This document shows, piece after piece, positions 1 to 11,616 of a DNA stretch of 64,000 nucleotides (the first letter of the stretch is position 1; every line of letters starts with the position of its first letter). The position numbers were made by a program, and so were the translations under genes. The stretch covers positions 313,303 through 377,302 of the forward strand of contig JACTAT010000004.1 of the NCBI GenBank assembly GCA_014526335.1, read 5' to 3'. The notes beneath the pieces were generated by a model. The model saw only the letters and a list, made by a program, of their open reading frames with translations, searched no databases and was not told the DNA's origin. This stretch comes from Chrysaora quinquecirrha. Its lineage: Eukaryota > Cnidaria > Scyphozoa > Semaeostomeae > Pelagiidae.

Positions 1-59
1 GCCACTTAAAATGCTAGTCTAAAGAGAGAATGTCGTCTGTTTGCAAGTATAGACGGTTT

Positions 60-131
60 GGGCTCAGCCGGGAATCGAACCCGGAGCCTCTCGCACCCAA
101 AGCGAGAATCATACCATTAGACCACTAAGCC
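60..131 (-). tRNA. tRNA-Pro (TGG), class N
   Basis: Used here as the 72-nt reference; all four stems pair (one G-T in the acceptor). No run of four T follows within about 40 nt of the 3' end, so termination is doubtful. Confidence 0.9.
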
Positions 132-382
132 ACATCAACACAACTTTCTGGAAGCTTCAAAATTTTCTTCTAAGATTTTACTTAGCAGATTATTCTATAA
201 ACACAAACTACTTCAAAAACAGAACTTCAGTCAAAATTTGTTGATGGAACGAGTCACCTTTAGGCATGCAATGTCAAACAAAAGTTGAGAATGAAAAATT
301 AAGCAACTTGAGATCTTTTCAATGCCACTCAAAATGCTAGTCTAAAGAGAGAATGTCGTCTGTTTGCAAGTATAAAGTGTTT

Positions 383-454
383 GGGCTCAGCCGGGAATCG
401 CACCCGGAGCCTCTCGCACCCAAAGCGAGAATCATACCATTAGACCACTAAGCC
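383..454 (-). pseudogene. tRNA-Pro-like, T-loop base 55 changed
   Basis: T loop reads TGCGATT: the universal T55 is G, which also breaks the B box. Only three T follow the gene. Confidence 0.8.
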
Positions 455-706
455 ACATCAACAAAACTTTCTGGAAGCGACAAAATTATCTTACAAGATT
501 TAACTTAACAGATCATTCTTTGCACATGAAATACCTCTACCAACAGAACTTCAGTCAAAATTATTGATGGAACAAATCATGTTTGGGTGTGCAAATGTCG
601 AACAAAACTTGAGAATGACAAATTAAGCAACTTAAGATCGTTTTAATGCCAATCAAAATGTTATTAAGAAGAGAGAATGTCGTCTGTTTGCAAGCAAAAA
701 GTGTTT

Positions 707-778
707 GGGCTAAGCAGGGAATCGAACCCGGAGCCTCTCGCTTCCAAAGCGAGAATCATACCATTAGACCACTAAGCC
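707..778 (-). tRNA. tRNA-Pro (TGG) variant, class P
   Basis: Anticodon loop TTTGGAA, C50/T64 mismatch and an extra T5/T68 mismatch in the acceptor stem. T5 terminator. Confidence 0.65.
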
Positions 779-979
779 ACATCAACACAACTTTCTGGAA
801 GCTTCAAAATTTTCTTCTAAGATTTTACTTAGCAGATTATTCTATAAGCACGAACTTCTTCAAAAACAGAACTTCAGTCAAAATTTGTTGATGGAACGAG
901 TCACCTTTAGGCATGCAATGTCAAACAAAAGTTGAGAATGAAAAATTAAGCAACTTGAGATCTTTTCAATGCCACTTAA

Positions 980-1867
980 CCCTATTCGGTATGGGCTATT
1001 TTTTTGCTTTTCAGGTATGGGGGGGGGGGCGTTTTTCGCCCCCCCCTAGTTATCTCAGCACCTGTTTGTCTGATTGAGATGAAACTTCGTAGACATGTAC
1101 AAGTACCTAATTGCAGTTAATTAAGACTATTGTTTATTAATTAGTCACGTGACACGTTGCTTGGCAACTGTTGAAAGTGTGAAATTATCGCAATTTCAGC
1201 TAGGCTGCCGAAAATCAAGCTCAATCACCCTGAAATAGGTAAAAGACACTCAAAATCTTCAAATTTCCACAGAATGTAAACTTTTACATTCATTTCAGCT
1301 ATTTTCTGACCAATTACTATTTTTAATTAGTAATGATATGCCTGAATGCGAAGGAACAAATTTTTTGCTTACTCAGCATTTTGAAAAAGTCCAATAACTA
1401 GCCTTAATTTCATCAAAAACGTTTAGAAGTATTAGTTAACAGTGGGTCCTGTATGATTACATCCAATTAATGAAAAAATTTGCTAATTAGGCTAATTAAC
1501 TTCAATTAACATAATGATCACGTGACAAGTGACAAAATCTGCTGACAATTGCAAAATCATTCACATGATACATCAAACGATAGCTCTCACCAAGAGAAGT
1601 CCAACAATGCATGTTTTAGTCATATCCGATAAATATTGACAGAGATATAGCCAATTAACGGATCATTCGCTACACTTGCTTCCAAATATGGGCATCTTCT
1701 GGTCATGTGACCAAGTCCGCAATACCAACATCTGTACCACAAGTTTCCTTGATAAATTTTAGGAAAAGTCAAGACCCTACTACCCATACTGATGACTTTT
1801 TCTAGACGATATCTGAGCAAATGTAGGAGGGGGGGCGAAAAACGCCCCCCCCCCATACCTAATAGGG
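980..1867. mobile_element. piggyBac-like MITE (TTAA target duplication)
   Basis: An 888-bp insert flanked by TTAA (976-979 and 1868-1871), exactly where other units read an uninterrupted TTAA. The ends are inverted, starting CCCTATT and agreeing at 15 of the first 16 bases. Just inside each end is a GC hairpin: a G run, CGTTTTTCG, then a C run (about 1018-1047 and 1826-1854). TTAA plus CCC termini is the piggyBac signature. No transposase is present. A 78-codon minus-strand frame (1620-1856) contains a CX2CX3HX4C motif of unknown meaning. Confidence 0.85.
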
Positions 1868-1921
1868 TTAAAATGCTAGTCTAAAGAGAGAATGTCGTCT
1901 GTTTGCAAGTATAGACGGTTT

Positions 1922-1993
1922 GGGCTCAGCCGGGAATCGAACCCGGAGCCTCTCCCACCCAAAGCGAGAATCATACCATTAGACCACTAAGCC
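1922..1993 (-). tRNA. tRNA-Pro (TGG) with one anticodon-stem mismatch
   Basis: One base differs from the reference, giving a G30/G40 mismatch. It sits in a duplicate of the unit at 60 and, like it, lacks a T4 run. Confidence 0.65.
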
Positions 1994-2244
1994 ACATCAA
2001 CACAACTTTCTGGAAGCTTCAAAATTTTCTTCTAAGATTTTACTTAGCAGATTATTCTATAAACACAAACTACTTCAAAAACAGAACTTCAGTCAAAATT
2101 TGTTGATGGAACGAGTCACCTTTAGGCATGCAATGTCAAACAAAAGTTGAGAATGAAAAATTAAGCAACTTGAGATCTTTTCAATGCCACTCAAAATGCT
2201 AGTCTAAAGAGAGAATGTCGTCTGTTTGCAAGTATAAAGTGTTT

Positions 2245-2316
2245 GGGCTCAGCCGGGAATCGCACCCGGAGCCTCTCGCACCCAAAGCGAGAATCATACC
2301 ATTAGACCACTAAGCC
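2245..2316 (-). pseudogene. tRNA-Pro-like, T-loop base 55 changed
   Basis: Same T55 to G change as the copy at 383, of which it is a duplicate (offset 1862). Only three T follow. Confidence 0.8.
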
Positions 2317-2568
2317 ACATCAACAAAACTTTCTGGAAGCGACAAAATTATCTTACAAGATTTAACTTAACAGATCATTCTTTGCACATGAAATACCTCT
2401 ACCAACAGAACTTCAGTCAAAATTATTGATGGAACAAATCATGTTTGGGTGTGCAAATGTCGAACAAAACTTGAGAATGACAAATTAAGCAACTTAAGAT
2501 CGTTTTAATGCCAATCAAAATGTTATTCAGAAGAGAGAATGTCGTCTGTTTGCAAGCAAAAAGTGTTT

Positions 2569-2640
2569 GGGCTAAGCAGGGAATCGAACCCGGAGCCTCT
2601 CGCTTCCAAAGCGAGAATCATACCATTAGACCACTAAGCC
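2569..2640 (-). tRNA. tRNA-Pro (TGG) variant, class P
   Basis: Same gene changes as the copy at 707, including the acceptor mismatch. T5 terminator. Confidence 0.65.
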
Positions 2641-2889
2641 ACATCAACACAACTTTCTGGAAGCAACAAAATTTTCTTACAAGACTTTACTTACTAGAGC
2701 ATTCTATAAACATGAACTACTTCTACTAACATAGCGTCAGCAAATATTATTGATGGAACGAATCACGTCTTGCTAAAAAGGTCGAACAAAATTGAGTCTG
2801 ACATATTCAGTTACTTAAGATCGTTCTAATGCCAATAAAAATTTTAGTCTAAAGAAAGAGTCTGGTTCTTTTTCAAGTAAAAAATGTTT

Positions 2890-2961
2890 GGGCTCAGCAG
2901 GGAATCGAACCCGGAGCCTCTCGCTTCCAAAGCGAGAATCATACCATTAGACCACTAAGCC
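2890..2961 (-). tRNA. tRNA-Pro (TGG) variant, class P
   Basis: Loop TTTGGAA and C50/T64 mismatch; normal acceptor stem; T6 terminator. Confidence 0.65.
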
Positions 2962-3210
2962 ACATCAACACAACTTTCTGGAAGCAACAAAATTTTCTTA
3001 CAAGACTTTACTTACTAGAGCATTCTATAAACATGAACTACTTCTACTAACATAGCGTCAGCAAATATTATTGATGGAACGAATCACGTCTTGCTAAAAA
3101 GGTCGAACAAAATTGAGTCTGACATATTCAGTTACTTAAGATCGTTCTAATGCCAATAAAAATTTTAGTCTAAAGAAAGAGTCTGGTTCTTTCTCAAGTA
3201 AAAAATGTTT

Positions 3211-3282
3211 GGGCTCAGCAGGGAATCGAACCCGGAGCCTCTCGCACCCAAAGCGAGAATCATACCATTAAACCACTAAGCA
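3211..3282 (-). pseudogene. tRNA-Pro-like, class Q
   Basis: C50/T64 mismatch, base 1 changed to T (1-72 pair lost) and an A-box base change. Confidence 0.7.
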
Positions 3283-3533
3283 ACATCAACACAACTTGCT
3301 GGAAGCAACAAAATTTTCTTGCAATAATTAACTTGCGAGATCATCCTAAAAACATGAACTACTTCTACTAACATAGCTTCAGCAAAAATTATTGATGGAA
3401 CAAATCACGTTTTAGCTTTGAAGGTCGAACAAAACTTGAGAATGACAAATTAAGCAACTTAAGATCTTTCTAATGCCAATCAAAATGTTAGCCTAAAGAG
3501 AGAGTATGGTTCTTTCGCAAGTAAAAAGTGTTT

Positions 3534-3605
3534 GGGCTCAGCCGGGAATCGAACCAGGAGCCTCTGGCACCCAAAGCGAGAATCATACCATTAGACCACT
3601 AAGCC
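3534..3605 (-). pseudogene. tRNA-Pro-like, broken T and anticodon stems
   Basis: T51/C63 mismatch and a C/C mismatch in the anticodon stem. T5 terminator kept. Confidence 0.65.
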
Positions 3606-3854
3606 ACATCAACACAACTTTCTGGAAGCAACAAAATTTTCTTATAAGACTTTACTTACTAGAGCATTCTATAAACATGAACTACTTCTACTAACATAGC
3701 GTCAGCAAAAATTATTGATGGAACGAATCACGTCTTGCTAACAAGGTCGAACAAAATTGAGTCTGACATATTTAGTTACTTAAGATCATTCTAATGCCAA
3801 TAAAAATTTTAGTCTAAAGAAAGAGTCTGGTTCTTTCTCAAGTAAAAAATGTGT

Positions 3855-3926
3855 GGGCTCAGCAGGGAATCGAACCCAGAGCCTCTCGCACCCAAAGCGA
3901 GAATCATACCATTAAACCACTAAGCA
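3855..3926 (-). pseudogene. tRNA-Pro-like, class Q
   Basis: As the copy at 3211, plus a second change at T-stem pair 50-64. Confidence 0.7.
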
Positions 3927-4177
3927 ACATCAACACAACTTTCTCGAAGAAACAAAATTTTCTTAAAAGAATTAACTTGCGAGATCACCCTATAAACATG
4001 AACTACTTCTACTAACATAGCTGCAGCAAAAATTATTGATGGACCGAATCACGTTTTGACTTTCAAGGTCAAACAAAACTTGAAAATGACAAATTAAGCA
4101 ACTTAAGATCGTTTTAATGCCAATCAAAATGTTATTCAGAAGAGAGAATGTCGTCTGTTTGCAAGCAAAAAGTGTCT

Positions 4178-4249
4178 GGGCTCAGCCGGGAATCGAACCC
4201 GGAGCCTCTCGCACCCAAAGCGAGAATCATACCATTAGACCACTAAGCC
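4178..4249 (-). tRNA. tRNA-Pro (TGG), class N
   Basis: Identical to the reference over 72 nt; T5 terminator. First member of the N-F-S-N-C-D-N block. Confidence 0.93.
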
Positions 4250-4504
4250 ACATAAATACAAATTTCTGGAAGCTACAAAATTTTCTTACAAGTATTCTAC
4301 TTAACAGATCATTCTTTGAACATGAACTACTTCTAGTAACAGATCTTCAGTCAAAATTATTGCTGCAACTAATCACATTATTTGGGCATGCAATTTCGAA
4401 CAAAACTTTAGAATGACAAATTAAGCTACTTGAGATCGTTTTTTTGCCAAAGAAAATATTAGTCTAAAGAGAAACTATTGTCTGTTTTCAAGGAAAATGT
4501 GTTT

Positions 4505-4576
4505 GGGCTCGGCCGGGAAACGAACCCGGAGCCTCTCGCACCCAAAGCGAGAATCATACCATTAGACCACTAAGCA
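4505..4576 (-). pseudogene. tRNA-Pro-like, class F
   Basis: T loop TTCGTTT (A58 to T), base 1 changed to T, and an A6/C67 mismatch. T4 run. Confidence 0.75.
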
Positions 4577-4827
4577 ACATCAACACCACTCGCTGGAAGA
4601 AACAAAATTTTCTTACAATAATTAACTTGCAAGATCATCCTAAAAACATGAACTACTTCTACTAACATAACTTCAGCAAAAATTATTGATGGAACGAATC
4701 ACGTTTTGGCTTTCAAGGTCGAACAAAACTTGAGAATGACAAATTAAACAACTTAAGATCTTTCTAATGCCAATCAAAATACTATTCTCAAGAGACAATG
4801 TCGTCTCTTTGCAAGCAAAAAGTGTTT

Positions 4828-4899
4828 GGGCTCAGACGGGAATCGAACCAGGAGCATCTCGCACCCAAAGCGAGAATCATACCATTAGACCACTAAGCC
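4828..4899 (-). pseudogene. tRNA-Pro-like, class S
   Basis: Variable arm ATGCT, T51/C63 and C49/T65 mismatches; anticodon arm normal; T5 run. Confidence 0.65.
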
Positions 4900-5149
4900 A
4901 CATTAACACAACTTTCTGGAAGCGACAAAATTATCTTAGAAGATTTTACTTGACAGATCATTCTATAATTATGAACTACTTCTACTAACAGAGCTTCAGT
5001 CAAAATTTTTGATGGAACGAATCGCGATTTGACTTTCAATGCCGAACAAGCTTGAGAATAACATATTAAGCTACTTAAGATCGTTCTAATGCCGATCAAA
5101 ATGTTATTCTAAAGAGAAAGTATCGTTCTTTTGCAAGTAAAGAGTGTTT

Positions 5150-5221
5150 GGGCTCAGCCGGGAATCGAACCCGGAGCCTCTCGCACCCAAAGCGAGAATC
5201 ATACCATTAGACCACTAAGCC
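5150..5221 (-). tRNA. tRNA-Pro (TGG), class N
   Basis: Gene identical to the reference, but the downstream run is only TTT, so termination may be weak. Confidence 0.9.
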
Positions 5222-5471
5222 ACATAAACACAACTTTCTGGAAGCGACAAAATTATCTTACAAGATTTTACTTGACAGATCATTCTATAAACATGAACTA
5301 CTTCTACTAACAGAGCTTCAGTCAAAATTTTTGATGGAACGAATCACGTTTTGACTTTCAATGCCGAACAAGCTTGAGAATAACAAATTAAGCTACTTAA
5401 GATCTTTCTAATGCCAATTAAAATGTTAGTCTAAAGAGAGAATATCGTCTGTTTGCAAGTAAAAAGTGTTT

Positions 5472-5543
5472 GGGCTCAGCCAGGAATCGAACCCGGAGCC
5501 TCTCGCACCCAAAGCTAGAATCATACCATTAGACCACTAAGCC
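5472..5543 (-). tRNA. tRNA-Pro (TGG) variant, class C
   Basis: A29/G41 mismatch in the anticodon stem and a tolerable G51-T63 wobble. T5 terminator. Confidence 0.55.
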
Positions 5544-5794
5544 ACATTAACACAACTTTCTGGTACAAACAAAATTTTCTTACAAGATTTAACTTAACAG
5601 ATCATTTTTTGCACATGAACTATTTCTACCAACAACACTTCAGTCAAAATTATTGATGGAAGGAATCACCTTTGGGCATGCTATTTCCAGCAAAAGTTGA
5701 GAATGACAAATTAATCAACTTAAGATCGTTCTAATGCCAATCAAAATTTTATGCTAATGAGAGAGTGTGGTTCTTTTGCAAGTAAAAAGTGTTT

Positions 5795-5865
5795 GGGCTC
5801 AGCCGGGAATCGAACCCGGAGCCTCTGCACCCAAAGCGAGAATCATACCATTAGATCACTAAACT
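5795..5865 (-). pseudogene. tRNA-Pro-like, class D
   Basis: 71 nt: one base missing from the 3' anticodon strand, plus changed A box and acceptor 5' end. Confidence 0.75.
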
Positions 5866-6115
5866 ACATAAATACAACTTTCTGGAAGCAAAAAAATTTT
5901 CTTACAGGAATTAACTTGCGAGATCATCCTATAATCATGAACTACTTCTACTAACATAGCTTCAGCAAAAATTATTAATGGAACAAATCACGTTTTGACT
6001 TTCAAGGTCGAACAAACTTGAGAATGACAAATTAAGCTACTTAAGATCGCTCTAATACCGATCAAAATGTTATTCTAAAGAAAAAAGTATCGTTCTTTTG
6101 CAAGTAAAAGTGTTT

Positions 6116-6185
6116 GGGCTCAGCTGAATCGAACCCGGAGCCTCTCGCACCCAAAGCGAGAATCATACCATTAGACCACTAAGCC
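6116..6185 (-). pseudogene. tRNA-Pro-like with 2-nt T-stem deletion
   Basis: 70 nt; two bases missing from the 3' T-stem strand. The following T run is also one shorter (T4). Otherwise class N. Confidence 0.7.
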
Positions 6186-6434
6186 ACATCAACACAACTT
6201 TTTGGAAGAAACAAAATTTTCTTACAAGACTTTACTTACCACAACATTCTATAAACATGAAGTACTTCTACTAACATAGCTTCAGCAAAAACTATTGATG
6301 GAACGAAACACGTCTTGCTAAGAAGGTCGAGAAAAGTTGAGTCTGACATATTTAGTTACTTAAGATCATTCTAATGCCAATAAAAATTTTAGTCTAAAGA
6401 AAGAGTCTGGTTCTTTCTCAAGTAAAAAACGTTT

Positions 6435-6506
6435 GGGCTCAGCAGGGAATCGAACCCGGAGCCTCTCGCACCCAAAGCGAGAATCATACCATTAGACCAC
6501 TAAGCA
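6435..6506 (-). pseudogene. tRNA-Pro-like, class Q
   Basis: C50/T64 mismatch and base 1 changed to T; T6 terminator. Confidence 0.65.
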
Positions 6507-6757
6507 ATATCAACACAACTTGCTGGAAGCAAGAGAATTTTCTTAAAATAATTAACTTGCGAGATCATCCTATAAACATAAACTACTTCTACTTACATAG
6601 CTTCAGCAAAAATTATTGATGGAACGAATCACGTTTTGGCTTTCAAGGTCAAACAAAACTTGAAAATGACAAATTAAGCAACTTAAGATAGTTTTAATGC
6701 CAATCAAAATTTTATTCAGAAGAGAGAATGTCGTCTGTTTGCAAGCAAAAAGTGTTT

Positions 6758-6829
6758 GGACTCAGCCGGGAATCGAACCCGGAGCCTCTCGCACCCAAAG
6801 CGAGAATCATACCATTAGACCACTAAGCC
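6758..6829 (-). tRNA. tRNA-Pro (TGG), near-reference
   Basis: One difference from the reference, giving a G2-T71 wobble. T5 terminator. Likely functional. Confidence 0.85.
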
Positions 6830-7083
6830 ACATAAATACAACTTTCTGGAAGCTACAAAATTTTCTTACAAGTATTCTACTTAACAGATCATTCTTTGAA
6901 CATGAACTACTTCTACAAACAGATCTTCAGTCAAAATTATTGCTGCAACTAATCACATTATTTGGGCATGCAATGTCGAACAAAACTTGAGAATGACAAA
7001 TTAAGCTACTTGAGATCGTTTTTTTCCAATGAAAATATTAGTCTAAAGAGAGAATGTCGTCTCTTTGCAAGCAAAAAGTGTTT

Positions 7084-7155
7084 GGGCTCAGCCGGGAATC
7101 GAACCAGGAGCATCTTGAACCCAAAGCGAGAATCATACCATTAGACCACTAAGCA
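7084..7155 (-). pseudogene. tRNA-Pro-like, class E
   Basis: 3' anticodon strand is TCAAG (two mismatches), variable arm ATGCT, T51/C63 mismatch, base 1 T. Confidence 0.85.
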
Positions 7156-7406
7156 ATATCAACACAACTTGCTGGAAGCAAGAGAATTTTCTTAAAATAA
7201 TTAACTTGCGAGATCATCCTATAAACATAAACCACTTCTACTAACATAGCTTCAGCAAAAATTATTGATGGAACGAATCACGTTTTGGCTTTCAAGGTCA
7301 AACAAAACTTGAAAATGACAAATTAAGCAACTTAAGATAGTTTTAATGCCAATCAAAATGTTATTCAGAAGAGAGAATGCCGTCTGTTTGCAAGCAAAAA
7401 GTGTTT

Positions 7407-7478
7407 GGGCTCAGCCGGGAATCGAACCCGGAGCCTCTCGCACCCAAAGCGAGAATCATACCATTAGGCCACTAAGCC
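7407..7478 (-). tRNA. tRNA-Pro (TGG) with D-stem change
   Basis: One change (T11 to C), which breaks a D-stem pair and alters the A box. T5 terminator. Confidence 0.7.
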
Positions 7479-7733
7479 ACATAAATACAACTTTCTGGAA
7501 GCTACAAAATTTTCTTACAAGTATTCTACTTAACAGATCATTCTTTGAACATGAACTACTTCTACTAACAGATCTTCAGTCAAAATTATTCCTGCAACTA
7601 ATCACATTATTTGGGCATGCAATGTCGAACAAAACTTGAGAATGACAAATTAAGCTACTTGAGATCGTTTTTTTGCCAATGAAAACATTTGTCTAAAGAG
7701 AGACTATTGTCTGTTTGCAAAGAAAATGTGTTT

Positions 7734-7805
7734 GGGCTCAGCCGGGAAACGAACCCGGAGCCTCTCGCACCCAAAGCGAGAATCATACCATTAGACCACT
7801 AAGCC
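7734..7805 (-). pseudogene. tRNA-Pro-like, class F
   Basis: Only the A58 to T change; base 1 is intact, so this is the least damaged F copy. Confidence 0.65.
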
Positions 7806-8055
7806 ACATAAACACAACTTTCTGGAAGCGACAAAATTATCTTACAAGATTTTACTTGACAGATCATTCTATAAACATGAACTACTTCTACTAACAGAGC
7901 TTCAGTCAAAATTTTTGATGGAACGAATCACGTTTTGACTTTCAATGCCGAACAAGCTTGAGAATAACAAATTAAGCTACTTAAGATCTTTCTAATGCCA
8001 ATTAAAATGTTAGTCTAAAGAGAGAATATCGTCTGTTTGCAAGTAAAAAGTGTTT

Positions 8056-8127
8056 GGGCTCAGCCAGGAATCGAACCCGGAGCCTCTCGCACCCAAAGCT
8101 AGAATCATACCATTAGACCACTAAGCC
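8056..8127 (-). tRNA. tRNA-Pro (TGG) variant, class C
   Basis: Same sequence as the copy at 5472; the duplicated block spans about 7800-8300. Confidence 0.55.
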
Positions 8128-8377
8128 ACATTAACACAACTTTCTGGTACAAACAAAATTTTCTTACAAGATTTAACTTAACAGATCATTTTTTGCACAT
8201 GAACTATTTCTACCAACAACACTTCAGTCAAAATTATTGATGGAAGGAATCACCTTTGGGCATGCTATTTCCAGCAAAAGTTGAGAATGACAAATTAACA
8301 ACTTTAGATCGTTCTAATGCCAATCAAAATACTATTCTCAAGAGAGAATGTCGTCTCTTTGCAAGCAAAAAGTGTTT

Positions 8378-8449
8378 GGGCTCAGACGGGAATCGAACCA
8401 GGAGCATCTCGCACCCAAAGCGAGAATCATACCATTAGACCACTAAGTC
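8378..8449 (-). pseudogene. tRNA-Pro-like, class S chimera
   Basis: Left part is class S; acceptor base 2 and the right flank match the copy at 31466. Confidence 0.65.
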
Positions 8450-8698
8450 ACATCATCACAACTTTCTGGAAGCAATAAAATTTTCTCACAAGACTTTACT
8501 TACTAGAAAATTCTATAAACATGAACTACTTCTACTAACATAGCGTCAGCAAAAATTATTGATGGAACGAATCACGTCTTGCTAACAAGGTCGAACAAAA
8601 TTGAGTCTGACATATTCAGTTACTTAAGATCGTTCTAATGCCAATAAAAATTTTAGTCTAAAGAAAGAGTCTGGTTCTTTCTCAAGTAAAAAATGTTT

Positions 8699-8770
8699 GG
8701 GCTCAGCAGGGAATCGAACCCGGAGCCTCTCGCTTCCAAAGCGAGAATCATACCATTAGACCACTAAGCC
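8699..8770 (-). tRNA. tRNA-Pro (TGG) variant, class P
   Basis: Loop TTTGGAA, C50/T64 mismatch, T6 terminator. Starts a P-Q-F-E block repeated at 27277. Confidence 0.65.
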
Positions 8771-9019
8771 ACATCAACACAACTTTCTGGAAGCAACAAA
8801 ATTTTCTTACAAGACTTTACTTACTAGAGCATTCTATAAACATGAACTACTTCTACTAACATAGCGTCAGCAAAAATTATTGATGGAACGAATCACGTCT
8901 TGCTAACAAGGTCGAACAAAATTGAGTCTGACATATTTAGTTACTTAAGATCATTCTAATGCCAATAAAAATTTTAGTCTAAAGAAAGAGTCTGGTTCTT
9001 TCTCAAGTAAAAAATGTTT

Positions 9020-9091
9020 GGGCTCAGCAGGGAATCGAACCCGGAGCCTCTTGCACCCAAAGCGAGAATCATACCATTAGACCACTAAGCC
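9020..9091 (-). pseudogene. tRNA-Pro-like, class Q
   Basis: C50/T64 and C29/A41 mismatches; acceptor stem intact. Confidence 0.6.
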
Positions 9092-9346
9092 ACATAAATA
9101 CAACTTTCTGGAAGCTACGAAATTTTCTTACAAGTATTCTACTTAACAGATCATTCTTTGAACATGAATTACTTCTAGTAACAGATCTTCAGTCAAAATT
9201 ATTGCTGTAACTAATCACATTATTTGGGCATGCAATGTCGAACAAAACTTGAGAGTGACAAATTAAGCTACTTGAGATCTTTTTTTTGCCAATGAAAATA
9301 TTAGTCTAAAGAGAGACTATTGTTTGTTTGCAAGGAAAATGTGTTT

Positions 9347-9418
9347 GGGCTCAACCGGGAAACGAACCCGGAGCCTCTCGCACCCAAAGCGAGAATCATA
9401 CCATTAGACCACTAGGCC
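9347..9418 (-). pseudogene. tRNA-Pro-like, class F
   Basis: A58 to T, a C4/A69 mismatch and a G7-T66 wobble. Confidence 0.75.
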
Positions 9419-9671
9419 ACATAAATACAACTTTCTCGAAGCTACAAAATTTTCTTACAAGTATTCTACTTAACAGATCATTCTTTGAACATGAACTACT
9501 TCTAGTAACAGATCTTCAGTCAAAATTATTGCTGCAGCTAATCACATTATTTCGGCATGCAATGTCGAACAAAACTTGAGAATGACAAATTAAGCTACTT
9601 GAGATCGTTTTTTCCAATGAAAATATTAGTCTTAAGAGAGAATGTCGTCTCTTTGCAAGCAAAATGTGTTT

Positions 9672-9743
9672 GGGCTCAGCCGGGAATCGAACCAGGAGCA
9701 TCTTGAACTCAAAGCGAGAATCATACCATTAGACCACTAAGCA
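9672..9743 (-). pseudogene. tRNA-Pro-like, class E, anticodon TGA
   Basis: Loop TTTGAGT gives a TGA (Ser) anticodon on a broken class E body. T4 run. Confidence 0.8.
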
Positions 9744-9994
9744 ATATCAACACAACTTGCTGGAAGCAAGAGAATTTTCTTAAAATAATTAACTTGCGAG
9801 ATCATCCTATAAACATAAACTACTTCTACTAACATAGCTTCAGCAAAAATTATTGATGGAACGAATCACGTTTAGGCTTTCAAGGTCAAACAAAACTTGA
9901 AAATGACAAATTAAGCAACTTAAGATAGTTTTAATGCCAATCAAAATGTTATTCAGAAGAGAGAATGCCGTCTGTTTGCAAGCAAAAAGTGTTT

Positions 9995-10066
9995 GGGCTC
10001 CGCCGGGAATCGAACCAGGAGCATCTTGAACCCAAAGCGAGAATCATACCATTAGACCACTAAGCA
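9995..10066 (-). pseudogene. tRNA-Pro-like, class E
   Basis: Class E changes plus a T67 to G acceptor change. Confidence 0.85.
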
Positions 10067-10317
10067 ATATCAACACAACTTGCTGGAAGCAAGAGAATTT
10101 TCTTAAAATAATTAACTTGCGAGATCATCCTATAAACATAAACTACTTCTACTAACATAGCTTCAGCAAAAATTATTGATGGAACGAATCACGTTTAGGC
10201 TTTCAAGGTCAAACAAAACTTGAAAATGACAAATTAAGCAACTTAAGATAGTTTTGATGCCAATCAAAATGTTATTCAGAAGAGAGAATGTCGTCTGTTT
10301 GCAAGCAAAAAGTGTTT

Positions 10318-10389
10318 GGGCTCAGCTGGGAATCGAACCCGGAGCCTCTCGCACCCAAAGCGAGAATCATACCATTAGACCACTAAGCC
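10318..10389 (-). tRNA. tRNA-Pro (TGG) with one T-stem mismatch
   Basis: Single change giving a C50/A64 mismatch; T5 terminator. Confidence 0.75.
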
Positions 10390-10643
10390 ACATAAATACA
10401 ACTTTCTGGAAGCTACAAAATTTTCTTACAAGTATTCTACTTAACAGATCATTCTTTGAACATGAACTACTTCTACTAACAGATCTTCAGTCAAAATTAT
10501 TGCTGCAACTAATCACATTATTTGGGCATGCAATGTCGAACAAAACTTGAGAATGACAAATTAAGCTACTTGAGATCGTTTTTTTCCAATGAAAATATTA
10601 GTCTAAAGAGAGAATGTCGTCTCTTTGCAAGCAAAAAGTGTTT

Positions 10644-10715
10644 GGGCTCCGCCGAGAATCGAACCAGGAGCATCTTGAACCCAAAGCGAGAATCATACCA
10701 TTAGACCACTAAGCA
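10644..10715 (-). pseudogene. tRNA-Pro-like, class E
   Basis: Class E changes with an added T-stem substitution and the T67 to G acceptor change. Confidence 0.85.
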
Positions 10716-10966
10716 ATATCAATACAACTTGCTGGAAGCAAGAGAATTTTCTTAAAATAATTAACTTGCGAGATCATCCTATAAACATCAACTACTTCTA
10801 CTAACATAGCTTCAGCAAAAATTATTGATGGAACGAATCACGTTTTGGCTTTCAAGGTCAAACAAAACTTGAAAATGACAAATTAAGCAACTTAAGATCT
10901 TTCTAATGCCAATCAAAATACTATTCTCAAGAGAGAATGTCGTCTCTTTGCAAGCAAAAAGTGTTT

Positions 10967-11038
10967 GGGCTCCGCCGGGAATCGAACCAGGAGCATCTTG
11001 AACCCAAAGCGAGAATCATACCATTAGACCACTAAGCA
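10967..11038 (-). pseudogene. tRNA-Pro-like, class E
   Basis: Same gene sequence as the copy at 9995. Confidence 0.85.
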
Positions 11039-11289
11039 ATATCAACACAACTTGCTGGAAGCAAGAGAATTTTCTTAAAATAATTAACTTGCGAGATCAT
11101 CCTATAAACATAAACTACTTCTACTAACATAGCTTCAGCAAAAATTATTGATGGAACGAATCACGTTTAGGCTTTCAAGGTCAAACAAAACTTGAAAATG
11201 ACAAATTAAGCAACTTAAGATAGTTTTAATGCCAATCAAAATGTTATTCAGAAGAGAGAATGTCGTCTGTTTGCAAGCAAAAAGTGTTT

Positions 11290-11361
11290 GGGCTCAGCCG
11301 GGAATCGAACCCGGAGCCTCTCGCACCCAAAGCGAGAATCATACCATTAGACCACTAAGCC
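11290..11361 (-). tRNA. tRNA-Pro (TGG), class N
   Basis: Reference sequence; T5 terminator; flanked on both sides by class E copies. Confidence 0.93.
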
Positions 11362-11616
11362 ACATAAATACAACTTTCTGGAAGCTACGAAATTTTCTTA
11401 CAAGTATTCTACTTAACAGATCATTCTTTGAACATGAATTACTTCTAGTAACAAATCTTCAGTCAAAATTATTGCTGTAACTAATCACATTATTTGGGCA
11501 TGCAATGTCGAACAAAACTTGAGAGTGACAAATTAAGCTACTTGAGATCTTTTTTTTGCCAATGAAAATATTAGTCTTAAGAGAGAATGTCGTCTCTTTG
11601 CAAGCAAAAAGTGTTT

